In this document: positions 1 to 9,029 of the stretch, piece after piece
How the letters are laid out: each line of letters starts with the position of its first letter
Numbering within the stretch: position 1 is the first letter of the stretch
Assembly (NCBI GenBank): GCA_023418925.1
Contig: JAEZYS010000007.1
Span: forward strand, 17,843 to 81,842
Reading direction: 5' to 3'
DNA from: Bacillota bacterium
GTDB lineage: Bacteria; Bacillota; Clostridia; Oscillospirales; Ruminococcaceae
Length of the DNA stretch: 64,000 bases
Program-made: the position numbers and the translations under genes
Notes under the pieces: model-generated
The model's database searches: none
The model's input: the letters and a program-made list of their open reading frames with translations, nothing else
What the model was told of the DNA's origin: nothing

Positions 1-1286
1 TATAAAACATTAAGACCAAAACTTTCACACAGACGCTTCAGTCCGTTTCTGTAACCACTTCCGACAGCTGAAAGCTTCCATGAATTATTGTGTCTGTAAA
101 ATTCCAGTCCAACAATTGTAGTTTCAATCATAAGGTCATCCGGACAAAAAATCATCTTTGCCCCTCCGGGTGATTTGATTATAATTTTCGGAGAAACAAT
201 TTTGCTGAAATTATTATTCGGATTATCTCCATAAATTGAATAAGTTACAGCTATCTTATCAATATCAGGTGTTGCCTTTGACAAATTCAGTACAATTTTC
301 CCTCCATTATCGGAAAAATACTGCACTTCTCCTGACTTAGAACAAATATTACCGAAAAATACAAGCTTATCATTGTCTACAGCTTTGTTATCATTATTCA
401 AAAGGAATACATACGGGTCTATTTCCATCGGAATTTTTAAAGAATCATATATAAATGAAACTTCTACATTTTCAGAACCGAACACATCTGCAACAGAAAC
501 ACGCTGTCCTCTTTTTATGTAAATATCAGATACAGAAGCATAGTTATTCACTGCTGAATTCGCCTGCGTGTTAACCTGTGGCTGTACATTATTCTGAGCT
601 GTACGCTGTACAGAAGCCTTATATGGTTCAGAGTACTTCTTGTTCTGAGCCTCCTGTGTAGCATTATAAACACTCATACCGTCTGTAAATGCCGTAACAT
701 TTTCATCAGCAGATCCGCTTATGTAGATACGCCTTGAAAAGCTTGAAACCAACAACATCTCTCCATAAATATAAGAACCCGAACGCAGTTTGTCAGTAGT
801 AATAGTAACCGTATTTTTACCAGGATATAAATCATTTGTAGAAAGTTTTATATCATAAATGCTACAATCTATTTTCACCGGAACCGGAACATAAATTTCC
901 ATTGTAAAGGTATTGTTTCTATCAGCGGGAAATTTCTTCAGATTGATAACCTTTGGAAAATACCATTCGCCATCTTCGCCTGCAACACCAGTCACTCCGC
1001 CGATTATCTCGACATTTGAAAACCTTGTATCTGCTGCTCTTGTTGCAACTGAAACGTTTTTATATATGTTTGTATTAGTAACTTCCACACGAAGATCCCT
1101 CAATGCAACCCCATTGGAGTTTATATTAAGAATCGGTCCGTTCTTGCACCACAGTGTTGTATTCGAACCAACAACAACGCATGGTCGGTTTATGTTAAAT
1201 GGTCCTTCAAATTCACCGCACGGCAATCTCACAGCTCCTGTTACATCCGGATTATCCAGAAGCTGTTGAATATTGACTGGTTTCAC
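1..1286 (-). CDS. Beta-helix-like N-terminus fused to a TerD domain (3' end outside the window)
   Basis: I read this frame directly from the minus strand. It opens at a GTG (1284-1286) behind a GGGAGAG ribosome site and stays open for about 428 codons to the window edge, ending FGLNVL, the usual end of a TerD domain, so little is missing. The first 90 residues have the short-strand, Asn/Gly-turn pattern of right-handed beta-helix proteins. Residues about 90-240 are a second beta-rich region, followed by a Gln/Asn-rich linker. The last 170 residues resemble the two TerD proteins upstream (start DIYIKRGQRVSV, end SAVGSGYRNGLKRLCESFG). Unlike those two, it lacks the acidic DNLTGxGDGDDE loop linked to calcium binding in TerD. 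It is the last visible gene of the Ter operon, 39 bp after its neighbour. The TerD assignment is firm; the beta-helix assignment is inference. Confidence 0.8.
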   Translation of the reverse strand, partial: MKPVNIQQLLDNPDVTGAVRLPCGEFEGPFNINRPCVVVGSNTTLWCKNGPILNINSNGVALRDLRVEVTNTNIYKNVSVATRAADTRFSNVEIIGGVTGVAGEDGEWYFPKVINLKKFPADRNNTFTMEIYVPVPVKIDCSIYDIKLSTNDLYPGKNTVTITTDKLRSGSYIYGEMLLVSSFSRRIYISGSADENVTAFTDGMSVYNATQEAQNKKYSEPYKASVQRTAQNNVQPQVNTQANSAVNNYASVSDIYIKRGQRVSVADVFGSENVEVSFIYDSLKIPMEIDPYVFLLNNDNKAVDNDKLVFFGNICSKSGEVQYFSDNGGKIVLNLSKATPDIDKIAVTYSIYGDNPNNNFSKIVSPKIIIKSPGGAKMIFCPDDLMIETTIVGLEFYRHNNSWKLSAVGSGYRNGLKRLCESFGLNVL

Positions 1287-1324
1287 AATATCTCTCCCAT
1301 TCCAGTTAAAAATCAAGCAGGTAT

Positions 1325-1909
1325 TTAAACATTAACCCCAAAACTCCTGCACAAAGCAGCAAGGCCACCCTGATATCCTGCACCTACAGCATTGAATTTC
1401 CAGCCTGTATCGTGGCGGTAAATTTCACACACTACAATAGCTGTTTCAATTGAAAAATCTTCAGCGAGATCATATCTGAGAACTTCTTCACCAGAAGCGT
1501 CATTTTCATTTGCCATCTTTGCAACTCTCACATAAGCATTAGATACCTGTCCAAAATTCTGACTTCTTGCCTGAGCATCGTGTATAGTAACAGTGATGGC
1601 AACCTTTGAAACATCAGCAGGCATTTTTGTGAAGTCAATAACAATAATTTCATCATCGCCGTCACCCTCACCTGTCAGGTTATCACCAGTATGCTTTACT
1701 GCGCCACTTGAATGCACCAGATTATTGTAGAAGATAAAATCCTCATCCCTTGTAACTTTACCATTTTCTCCAAGAACAAATGCGCTGGCATCAAGGTCAA
1801 AATCAAAGCTTCCATCATACTTATTTGTATCCCATCCAAGTCCTACAAGAGCCATAGTCATTGACTTCTCAAGAATTACCCTCTGACCTTTTGAAAGATT
1901 AACACCCAT
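1325..1909 (-). CDS. terD: TerD family protein
   Basis: TerD proteins are small cytoplasmic calcium-binding proteins of the tellurium-resistance and general stress systems. This 194-residue protein is full length for the family. It begins [13 protein letters not shown], has [22 protein letters not shown] and the acidic signature [12 protein letters not shown] near residue 80, and ends with [21 protein letters not shown]. The acidic residues that bind Ca2+ in characterised TerD are present. It lies between another TerD gene (88 bp gap) and a beta-helix-TerD fusion in an operon that also encodes a Ca2+ ATPase. Whether it confers tellurite resistance cannot be seen; the family is broadly a membrane and metal stress component. 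Confidence 0.94.
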   Translation of the reverse strand: MGVNLSKGQRVILEKSMTMALVGLGWDTNKYDGSFDFDLDASAFVLGENGKVTRDEDFIFYNNLVHSSGAVKHTGDNLTGEGDGDDEIIVIDFTKMPADVSKVAITVTIHDAQARSQNFGQVSNAYVRVAKMANENDASGEEVLRYDLAEDFSIETAIVVCEIYRHDTGWKFNAVGAGYQGGLAALCRSFGVNV

Positions 1910-1997
1910 TTTGCAACCATCCCTTCAAGTGAAATTTAATATACTTACGCTTACCGCCGGTATTTCCGGCGGCTGAATGCGTATTTATAATTATAAA

Positions 1998-2588
1998 TCA
2001 GACAAATCTTCTTGTAATTTCATTAATTCCGTTATCGTTTGTAGGTTCGCCGATAGCGCCGAATTTCCATTCTCCGTTATGTCTGTAAAGCTCTCCGAAA
2101 ATCATAGCAGTTCTTCCTGCGTAATTATCGCTGAGGTTATATTTCATCAGTTCCTTGTTGTTTGAAGCATCAACAATTCTGATAAATGCATTTTTGATCA
2201 TACCGAAGTCCTGTCCGCGTTCCCTTGCCTGATAAATTGTAACAACAAAGGTAATTCTGCCGTACTGTTCAGGAACAGAATTAAGATCAACAATTATCTG
2301 TTCATCATCACCGTCGCCCTGACCTGTGAGGTTATCACCCATATGGCAGACAGCCCCGCTTTTATGCCTAAGATTATTATAATATATTACGTCCTCATTT
2401 GCAATAAGCTTTCCATCAAAATTACACATAATTGCTGAAGCATCACAGTCAATACTCTGTGGTCTTGATCCGAAAAGGCCGGAACTTCTCTGTGCCTCAT
2501 CCCATCCGAGACCTACAACAACCCTTGTCAGAGAACTATTTCCTTTTGTAAGATCAATTTTCTGACCTTTCTGAAGATTTACAGACAT
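1998..2588 (-). CDS. TerD family protein, second copy
   Basis: A 196-residue TerD-fold protein, clearly diverged from its neighbour. It shares the MSVNLQKGQKIDL start, the CDASAI and VIYYNNL strands and the acidic calcium loop DNLTGQGDGDDE, but has an extra insertion (RSSGLFGSRPQ) after the GLGWDEA motif and a different C-terminus (GEPTNDNGINEITRRFV), closer to TerE/TerZ-like members. Its ATG overlaps the stop of the ATPase gene by one base (TAATG), which indicates translational coupling. Two Ca2+-binding TerD proteins made with a Ca2+ pump suggest joint control of cytosolic calcium; that link is inference. Confidence 0.93.
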   Translation of the reverse strand: MSVNLQKGQKIDLTKGNSSLTRVVVGLGWDEAQRSSGLFGSRPQSIDCDASAIMCNFDGKLIANEDVIYYNNLRHKSGAVCHMGDNLTGQGDGDDEQIIVDLNSVPEQYGRITFVVTIYQARERGQDFGMIKNAFIRIVDASNNKELMKYNLSDNYAGRTAMIFGELYRHNGEWKFGAIGEPTNDNGINEITRRFV

Positions 2589-5359
2589 TAAGCTTCCCTC
2601 TTTCTGTTAACAATAAGTTTTCTGATAAGATCAACAGGTATAATTGTAATAGCAAGGCCTATAACAACAAGCCATTGCACTGCATTCAGCCCATAACAGT
2701 TCATTATATCTCTTCCGAGATATGTCATGATAATCTGAATCAAAGCAATAATACCAATAATCTTAAGGAATCCTGAATTCTTGCTGATATTATCAAAAAG
2801 ATTCAGACGGTCTGTTCTTGCATTGAATGCATTGAAAACAGCAATAAAGATAAACAATGCAAAATAACCAGTGAACATGAACTTAAACAGATCAGCGGCT
2901 GTGGTGGTTCCGCCTGCATTTGCCGGTGTCGGAGCCATAATTACTGCATCGGTTGAGCTTACGCTGTCAGTATATGCTGTGTACTGAGCTGCATCTTGGT
3001 TTAGGAAAATATTCTGAAGTGGTGTAATAAGCAGGAAACAAAGGCTTATGATAAATGCCCATGCTGCTCCTGTGAAAATCTGTGACCACATATTCTTTGA
3101 AACTATTGCCTCGTCTCTTGACTTAGGTTTTTCTGCCATGTATCTGTGAAGTGCAGGTTCGCCGCCGAATGCAAGAGCAGCAAGTGTGTCCATTACAAGG
3201 TTAACCCAGAGAATCTGAGTAATTGTAAGAGGGTTTTCCATGCCAAGAAGAGGGCAAATAAATGAAATTGCAACAGCAGTTACATTTATAGTAAGCTGGA
3301 ATATGATAAACTTTCTGATTGAGTTGAAAATTGTTCTGCCGTAAAGAATAGCCTTATCAATTGAATTGAAGTTGTCATCCATGATAACAATATCGGAAGC
3401 TTCCTTTGCAACTTCTGTACCGCCTCCCATAGCAAAGCCGACGTCTGCTTTTTTAAGTGCAGGAGAGTCATTAACACCATCACCAGTCATTCCAGCAACA
3501 AGGTTAAGTTCCTGCGCAAGTCTTACTAGACGTGATTTGTCGGAAGGCAAAGCTCTTGCAATAACTCTAATCTGTGGGAGAACATTCTTGATTTCATCAT
3601 CAGACATAACAGCAAGTTCATCTGAAGTAAGGATAACAGGGTTTTCGCAATTGAGGAGTCCTGCTTCTGTTGCAATAGCAACGGCTGTATCCTTTCTGTC
3701 GCCTGTGATCATAACAACCTGAACGCCTGCGCCCTGAACTTCCTTGATAGCTGTAACGGATTCAGGACGTACTTCGTCTCTGATACCAAGAATTCCAAGG
3801 TATGTCCACTTTCCGTCAGGAAGCTTTTCATCTTCAAGTTCTTCATCAGCAATAGCTATAGCAAGTACACGTATAGCTCTCTTTGCAAGTTCATCTATTT
3901 TTTCTTCAACTATCCAGTTGTCAGCAATTGAAATCTTATTTCCGTCTTTATCAAAGAAATAACTGCACTTCTGAAGTATCTTTTCAGGGGCACCCTTGAT
4001 AAGAGTCATTGTCTTGCCCTGATATTTAACTGTTGTTGCGGAATATTTATTGTCACTGTTGAATGGAATTGAAGCAATCTTTTCAGCCTCAACGGACTTG
4101 CCTTTTCCTGCTGCAAAACCTACAACAGCTCTTTCAGTAGCATTTCCTCCTACAACCTTTTTGCCGTTTACTACTGCTGTTGTATTATCAAAAATGGACA
4201 TAGTAAGAAGATCGCCCATCTTGCCTGTAACTTCTTCGTAAGCCTTGAAATCAGTGCCGTAACCATCTACAAATGTAACTACTTCAAGCTTGCCCTTTGT
4301 GATTGTTCCTGTCTTATCAGAGAAGAGAATGTTAAGGCTTCCTGCTGTTTCAATACCTGCAATCTTTCTTACAAGAACGTTATCCTTGAGCATCTTGCTC
4401 ATATTAAGTGCAGATACAATTGCAATCATAAGAGGAAGTCCCTCTGGAACAGCCATAACTATGATAATTACAGCAAGAATTACAGAATCAAGAACGTCCG
4501 CTATTAGCTTTGCAGTAAGATCAGTTGGTGCAAGTGAAAAATAAATTGAAGCTCCGCCGCTTTCAAGGAAGATTCTTGAGAAAAGCAAAGCAACTGCAAT
4601 TGCAATACCGCCAATGTAGCCAAACTTGCTTATGCCGTTTGCAAGACCTGAAAGCTTAACCTTAAGCGGTGATTCTCTGTCATCATCCTGCTGGAGTTCA
4701 GTAGCAATCTTACCGTATTCAGACTTGTCACCAACCGTAACAACCTTCATTACAGCATTACCCGAACATACAATTGTTCCTCTGAAAATCTTGTATGGAT
4801 TCAGGGTATCAAGTGCAACTGACTCGTCCTTATAGTCATCAGGCATAACTTTTTTAGTTGCTTCCTTAGCTTCACCGTTAAGAACGGACTGGTCTACCTT
4901 TAAATCACCGTCAATCAGAATACCATCAGCAGGTATTTTGTCACCTGACTGAAGAAGAACAACATCATCAACAACGATATCATCAATTGAAATTTCAACT
5001 ATGTTTCCATTTCTGAAAACCTTGCATAAAATCTTTGAAGCCTCTTCCTGAAGCTTCTGGAAAGCAGTTTCATTGTTATATTCTGATATTGTGGATACAA
5101 ATGTAGCAAGGCATACTGCAATTGCAATACCAAGAGGTTCATACCACTCAACATCTGCATGTATTACGCCTGTTACACTCAGTATATAGATTACTACGTT
5201 TATGATAAGAGCTACAATAAGTATTTTTATCATAGGATCGCCGAAATTGCCCTTCAGCTTATCCCAGAATGTTTCGCCCCTCAGCTCCGATAACTTATTG
5301 GTACCATTTTCTGCACGGGATTGCTCAACCTGCTGATCGGTAAGTCCCTGAAAATTCAT
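2588..5359 (-). CDS. Calcium-translocating P-type ATPase (P2B/PMCA-like)
   Basis: A 923-residue P-type ATPase expected to export Ca2+ across the cytoplasmic membrane. Visible features are an N-terminal cation-ATPase region, the actuator segment with LNGEAKEA in place of the canonical TGES, PEGLP (about 305-309) in membrane helix 4 as in Ca2+ pumps, the phosphorylated aspartate in DKTGT (D348), KGAPE in the nucleotide domain, MTGDGVNDSPALK in the hinge, and NLVMDTLAALAFG in helix 6. Ten membrane segments are expected, with a hydrophobic six-helix C-terminal part. The start has GAGGAGG upstream. The gene sits between the phosphosignalling genes and the TerD genes in one operon. An N-terminal motif QGLTDQQVEQSRAENGTN is typical of clostridial PMCA-type pumps. 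Ion choice follows the subfamily and was not tested. Confidence 0.92.
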   Translation of the reverse strand: MNFQGLTDQQVEQSRAENGTNKLSELRGETFWDKLKGNFGDPMIKILIVALIINVVIYILSVTGVIHADVEWYEPLGIAIAVCLATFVSTISEYNNETAFQKLQEEASKILCKVFRNGNIVEISIDDIVVDDVVLLQSGDKIPADGILIDGDLKVDQSVLNGEAKEATKKVMPDDYKDESVALDTLNPYKIFRGTIVCSGNAVMKVVTVGDKSEYGKIATELQQDDDRESPLKVKLSGLANGISKFGYIGGIAIAVALLFSRIFLESGGASIYFSLAPTDLTAKLIADVLDSVILAVIIIVMAVPEGLPLMIAIVSALNMSKMLKDNVLVRKIAGIETAGSLNILFSDKTGTITKGKLEVVTFVDGYGTDFKAYEEVTGKMGDLLTMSIFDNTTAVVNGKKVVGGNATERAVVGFAAGKGKSVEAEKIASIPFNSDNKYSATTVKYQGKTMTLIKGAPEKILQKCSYFFDKDGNKISIADNWIVEEKIDELAKRAIRVLAIAIADEELEDEKLPDGKWTYLGILGIRDEVRPESVTAIKEVQGAGVQVVMITGDRKDTAVAIATEAGLLNCENPVILTSDELAVMSDDEIKNVLPQIRVIARALPSDKSRLVRLAQELNLVAGMTGDGVNDSPALKKADVGFAMGGGTEVAKEASDIVIMDDNFNSIDKAILYGRTIFNSIRKFIIFQLTINVTAVAISFICPLLGMENPLTITQILWVNLVMDTLAALAFGGEPALHRYMAEKPKSRDEAIVSKNMWSQIFTGAAWAFIISLCFLLITPLQNIFLNQDAAQYTAYTDSVSSTDAVIMAPTPANAGGTTTAADLFKFMFTGYFALFIFIAVFNAFNARTDRLNLFDNISKNSGFLKIIGIIALIQIIMTYLGRDIMNCYGLNAVQWLVVIGLAITIIPVDLIRKLIVNRKREA

Positions 5360-5423
5360 TAATATATCCTCCTCTGATTATTTAATCATATTGATATTAT
5401 TGACTGACTTTATTGATTATAGT

Positions 5424-6902
5424 CTAATAATTTTGCTTTATAGTTACTTCAACAAGAATACCTCTGTTATCCCTTGAAGCTTTGAATACTGTTCCATTTT
5501 CAAGATGTATAGCCTGACCAGCAGGAACAGGATTTCCAAGTGGAGAAATCATTCCTGTTGCTGACTGATTGACCAGATACCATGAATTGTGATGATTGCA
5601 AACATATGCCTGCAACGTTTTATCAGCCTTTTCATCAGGGAAAATACTGCTTTGAATATGCCATTTGAAAAGTGGTGTATTATTAACCACATCAAGTTCT
5701 GAATATAAACGCCACTGACCGTTATGTCCCCTGACTTCCTGCTTAAGTGTAAATCTTACAAGTTCCTTATCTGTAACCTTTGTCTTACAGAAAGGACATA
5801 CAGGGTTATTCATGTCGCTCATCACAAACCATTTCTTTTCACAGTCAGGATTTGAACAGCGATGAAGAAGATCCCATGTCTGTACAAGACCTCTTTCCCA
5901 CTCCATTGCAGTAGGTCTGAGGTCAGGGTTATGCAGTCCTTCAACAAACGCCCTGAGAAACAGCTTTTCAAGGATAGGTCCAAGATCCTTGATTTCTCCT
6001 CGCAGAATGACAGGCCTGTTTGATGTATCAGACGGATGCTCAATAAACAGTGCCTGAGGTCCAAGTCCAAGAAAGTCATCTTCTTCTGCTGAAGCTGTTG
6101 AGAAAATCTTTGGTCCCATAAGTGGATGGCGACAGAAAAGATATTCATAAATAAGAACAGCAAGTGCATGAAGGTCAGTATAGGAACTTGGAGTTTTTCT
6201 TCTAGGGTCAGAATAATCCAGCTCCATTGTTGAAAGCACTTCAGGAGCAATATATCCTCTTGTTCCGGCAACTTCAGGCGGATACAGACCAGGAACAACA
6301 AGTGAATCTATATCAATTACAACACAGTTCCCGGTTTTTGGATCTATAAGGACGTTATTGTTTGAAAGGTCAGAATGTGCAAGACCTGCCTGATGAAGTC
6401 GTCTTATTGATCTAGCAAGCAGAAGAGACATCTGAAGCATTGATCTGAAATCACCAAGCTCACTTTTGTCAAGAAATCTTCTGTTGCTTGATGTAAACCA
6501 GTTGCTCTTTTTATCCTTGCCTTTCAGCTGTAAAAGCTTTGAAGCCCCTTCACCGAAGAAAAAGTTCTGCGGATAGGCAGGAGAAACAAGCCCGAATTCA
6601 GGTGACACAACAATATTTGTAGGCCAGCAGAATCTGTTTGCAAAATACTCTGCCATCTTTTCATCGTTGCCGATAGCTCCACCCTTCGTTTCGGGCAAGG
6701 TCGGATTATACCTTCCGATAATTGCTTCAATACGTGAACGAGTATTAATATCTATCTTTGAAGGCTCATTGAAAAACTGAACAACATATGACTTATCAGG
6801 AGAGAAGTATGTATATTTCATACCTCCCCTCGGAGGATTATCTTTAACAACATACGGAATACGCCGCCCGTTGTCAAGGACTGCCTCTTCTATTCTGCTC
6901 AT
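5424..6902 (-). CDS. Protein kinase-like protein with zinc ribbon and FHA-like C-terminus (TerY-P triad kinase)
   Basis: A 492-residue three-part protein. Residues 1-340 are a Ser/Thr kinase-like fold with catalytic loop HSDLSNNN (D178, N183), then VVIDIDS (D197/D199) where a DFG motif is expected, and AGTRGYIAPEV as activation segment. Residues 349-372 hold four cysteines (C349, C354, C369, C372), a zinc ribbon. The last 100 residues are beta-rich and FHA-like (NSWYLVNQS, then GQAIHLENGTVF), without obvious phosphothreonine-binding residues. Kinase, PP2C and vWA TerY form the TerY-P triad described by comparative genomics of Ter systems. The ATG overlaps the PP2C stop by one base. The HSD and DID variants leave metal-binding aspartates in place, so activity is plausible. 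Confidence 0.87.
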   Translation of the reverse strand: MSRIEEAVLDNGRRIPYVVKDNPPRGGMKYTYFSPDKSYVVQFFNEPSKIDINTRSRIEAIIGRYNPTLPETKGGAIGNDEKMAEYFANRFCWPTNIVVSPEFGLVSPAYPQNFFFGEGASKLLQLKGKDKKSNWFTSSNRRFLDKSELGDFRSMLQMSLLLARSIRRLHQAGLAHSDLSNNNVLIDPKTGNCVVIDIDSLVVPGLYPPEVAGTRGYIAPEVLSTMELDYSDPRRKTPSSYTDLHALAVLIYEYLFCRHPLMGPKIFSTASAEEDDFLGLGPQALFIEHPSDTSNRPVILRGEIKDLGPILEKLFLRAFVEGLHNPDLRPTAMEWERGLVQTWDLLHRCSNPDCEKKWFVMSDMNNPVCPFCKTKVTDKELVRFTLKQEVRGHNGQWRLYSELDVVNNTPLFKWHIQSSIFPDEKADKTLQAYVCNHHNSWYLVNQSATGMISPLGNPVPAGQAIHLENGTVFKASRDNRGILVEVTIKQNY

Positions 6903-8173
6903 TATTTATCCCCCAAATTAATAATAATTAAAGTTCTGTCGTCGAATGAACCTCTTTCAACATAATTATCAAGCCATGTCAGCAATTTTTCAGAACTGTC
7001 ATCACCATCAATCTTCTTTCCGAAGCTTTCAAGCGATGCAATTCTCTGAACGTCAGTATTACTCCAGAGTTCCTCAAGAGATATATCAGCATTATTGATT
7101 ATATTGTTTGAATACTGCAAAGCATATTTTACATCTCCGTCATTAACCCATGGAAATTCCAGAGGTGCAGGCACATTGCTGATAAATTTTCTGTTTGCAT
7201 CTGTAACGGTGTTTGCTGAACCGTCAAGATTTATAATTCCGTTAAGCAATAAATCTGTATATAATCTTAATATCTGCGGATTGTTCGGATAATAATCATC
7301 TGCAACACCGTCTGACATAAGCATTACTGTTGATATTTTTCTGCGCTGTATCTTAGTACGCTTTTTAAGTTCCTCTTCAGTACCCATAGATGAAGATGTC
7401 AGAAAGTCTGTTTCACCGGCAAATGCACCGCCGTCAGCAGTACCGAGAAGTCTGAGCGCATCAGAAAACTCTGCACTTTTATTGATTGAAGAAATACAAC
7501 CGTCACCAATTTGTACGGTAATTATAAGATGTTCGGTTGACTTTTCAACGCTGACTGGAATTATTACAGCGGCTAGTAATGTAGAAGAGAAGTCTTTATA
7601 TTCCGGAGCCTTACCCGGCTTTATTACATATTCTTCTTTATCCTTACGCTCGTCAAATGCCTTTTTTACTTCATTTCTTGCAGCAATAATGCCTTGCTGC
7701 AAGACAGAAGCAAGCCTTGAACATGTTTCAGTAAATTCAGGATTATCAAGCGACAAACCAAGTTTTTTTCTGATTTTTTTATCTTCCTTGAATATACTCA
7801 TATATTCATTTTTAACTTTTTCTATGAGTGTCTGACAACTGATTTTTGCACCAATTCTTGAAAAGTGCTTTGAACCGGCACCATCTGAAACAGCTGCAAA
7901 TATACAGTCATCCATCATGTCAAACTCATACCAGTCATCACAATTTGTGCCCTCATGTTTATGCTTTTTTCCACGCACACGGGCAGAAATAATTTCAACT
8001 GATTCGTTTTTAAAATACTTATTTGTATATTCCGGAAATGGCTCAGGCGTCTCAGGTATTGGAATGTACTTCCAAAGAGATGCCGTATGTGCCGTTACAT
8101 CAAGATTTGAAAGCGTTACTTGTGCTTCTTCTGTGTTATTAACACCAGATTCAGACTTATCTTTATTTTTCAT
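6902..8173 (-). CDS. PP2C-family protein phosphatase
   Basis: A 423-residue metal-dependent Ser/Thr phosphatase. The metal-binding aspartates appear in NCDDWYEF and FAAVSDGAGSKHFSRIGA (near residues 70-105), then STLLAAVI, HLIITVQIGDGCI, the late motif VMLMSDGVADDYYP, and DDRTLIIINLG at the C-terminus. The spacing fits the PP2C fold with insertions, longer than the usual 240-residue core. It has no membrane segment, so it should be cytoplasmic. It is coupled to the kinase gene by a TAATG overlap and follows the vWA gene by 26 bp. It is expected to reverse phosphorylation by the neighbouring kinase, with Ter proteins or the pump as possible targets (inference). Confidence 0.9.
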   Translation of the reverse strand: MKNKDKSESGVNNTEEAQVTLSNLDVTAHTASLWKYIPIPETPEPFPEYTNKYFKNESVEIISARVRGKKHKHEGTNCDDWYEFDMMDDCIFAAVSDGAGSKHFSRIGAKISCQTLIEKVKNEYMSIFKEDKKIRKKLGLSLDNPEFTETCSRLASVLQQGIIAARNEVKKAFDERKDKEEYVIKPGKAPEYKDFSSTLLAAVIIPVSVEKSTEHLIITVQIGDGCISSINKSAEFSDALRLLGTADGGAFAGETDFLTSSSMGTEEELKKRTKIQRRKISTVMLMSDGVADDYYPNNPQILRLYTDLLLNGIINLDGSANTVTDANRKFISNVPAPLEFPWVNDGDVKYALQYSNNIINNADISLEELWSNTDVQRIASLESFGKKIDGDDSSEKLLTWLDNYVERGSFDDRTLIIINLGDK

Positions 8174-8199
8174 CTTACACCTCAGCTATGAAAATACAA

Positions 8200-8841
8200 T
8201 TACGGAACAATTACAAAACCCTGTGGTGGTGGCGGAAGTTCAATGTTTGCGCCAGGCTTTGAGTCAAGGCTCTTTGATGACATTTTAATTGAACCAGATA
8301 CCCATGCAAAGAACTGTGCAAGATCCCCTGCAGACAGAGTATTCATCATTATAACGCATTCAGTGATTTCCTTAAGTACGGTTGTATCAGCATATGCACC
8401 TGCAGCACAGGCAATGATGTTAGCAGGCTTAACCTTTTTAAGCTCTTCTGCAGCCTGTCGCCAGTCATCTGTAGGAGCGCCGTCTGTCAGTAGGAATACC
8501 AGTGGCTTCCAGTCACCCTTTTGTGATTCAGTTGATTTTTTTACCTCACTATTTATACACTCTGTAAGCAATCTCAATGCAGCGCCGAGAGCAGTAGCAC
8601 CTCCTGCATTTATTTGTGGTTCCTTAAACAGCATAAGCTCTGTAAGCGGTGAAACCTGTCTTGCAGAGGAATTAAATGTAATTACTGAAAGATATGCCGT
8701 TTCAAGAGCCTGAGGATCTCCCCTTAGTTCAGATATAAGAGCCTTCATACCCTGTTTTACTGCTTCTATAGGATCTCCTGACATTGAACCCGATGTATCA
8801 AGTAACAGATAAACGGGAAGTCTTCTTGAAAATTCAGACAT
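8200..8841 (-). CDS. TerY-like vWA domain protein
   Basis: A 213-residue protein made almost entirely of one von Willebrand A domain. The MIDAS metal site is complete: LLDTSGSMSGDP near residue 15, the threonine in GGATALG near residue 78, and FLLTDGAPTDDW near residue 115. It ends in a Pro-rich tail (PPPPQGFVIVP). TerY proteins are the vWA partner of the PP2C and kinase in Ter-linked triads and probably hold the complex together through metal-dependent contacts. This is the first gene of the operon, with AAAGAGGAAACACTATG at the start and a near-consensus promoter 60-90 bp upstream. Confidence 0.9.
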   Translation of the reverse strand: MSEFSRRLPVYLLLDTSGSMSGDPIEAVKQGMKALISELRGDPQALETAYLSVITFNSSARQVSPLTELMLFKEPQINAGGATALGAALRLLTECINSEVKKSTESQKGDWKPLVFLLTDGAPTDDWRQAAEELKKVKPANIIACAAGAYADTTVLKEITECVIMMNTLSAGDLAQFFAWVSGSIKMSSKSLDSKPGANIELPPPPQGFVIVP

Positions 8842-8899
8842 AGTGTTTCCTCTTTTCCCTTTAATATTGATAATATATGTTATATAATATATATTTAAA

Positions 8900-8928
8900 A
8901 TTATACATACATTATCCTAAAAAGTCAA
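8900..8928 (-). promoter_or_regulatory. Sigma-A type promoter of the Ter operon
   Basis: On the minus strand TTGACT (8928-8923) and TATAAT (8905-8900) are separated by exactly 17 bases, an almost perfect housekeeping promoter. It lies 59 bp upstream of the vWA start codon. No operator-like palindrome is obvious beside it, so a strong basal transcript is suggested. Confidence 0.85.
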
Positions 8929-8973
8929 CAGTTTCTACCGTATTTTTTAAAATAAAAATAGAAAATTATACAG

Positions 8974-9007
8974 AAAAAAGCACCCTGTAAAAACAGAGTG
9001 CTTTTTT
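8974..9007 (-). terminator. Rho-independent terminator after rplL
   Basis: An inverted repeat GCACTCTG/CAGGGTGC with flanking A and T runs lies 23 bp beyond the rplL stop. It is nearly symmetrical, so it can also stop transcripts arriving from the left. Confidence 0.88.
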
Positions 9008-9029
9008 AGAAGCAATATCAATATTTGAA

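Noticed and set aside
913..1269. 118-codon plus-strand frame near the left edge
   Set aside because: It is antisense to the beta-helix-TerD gene, which continues through the same bases in a frame with a ribosome site and TerD similarity.
3366..4835. Several open frames on the plus strand across the P-type ATPase gene
   Set aside because: They are antisense to a long gene with complete ATPase motifs, lack ribosome sites and have Ser/Ala/Pro-rich compositions caused by codon bias.
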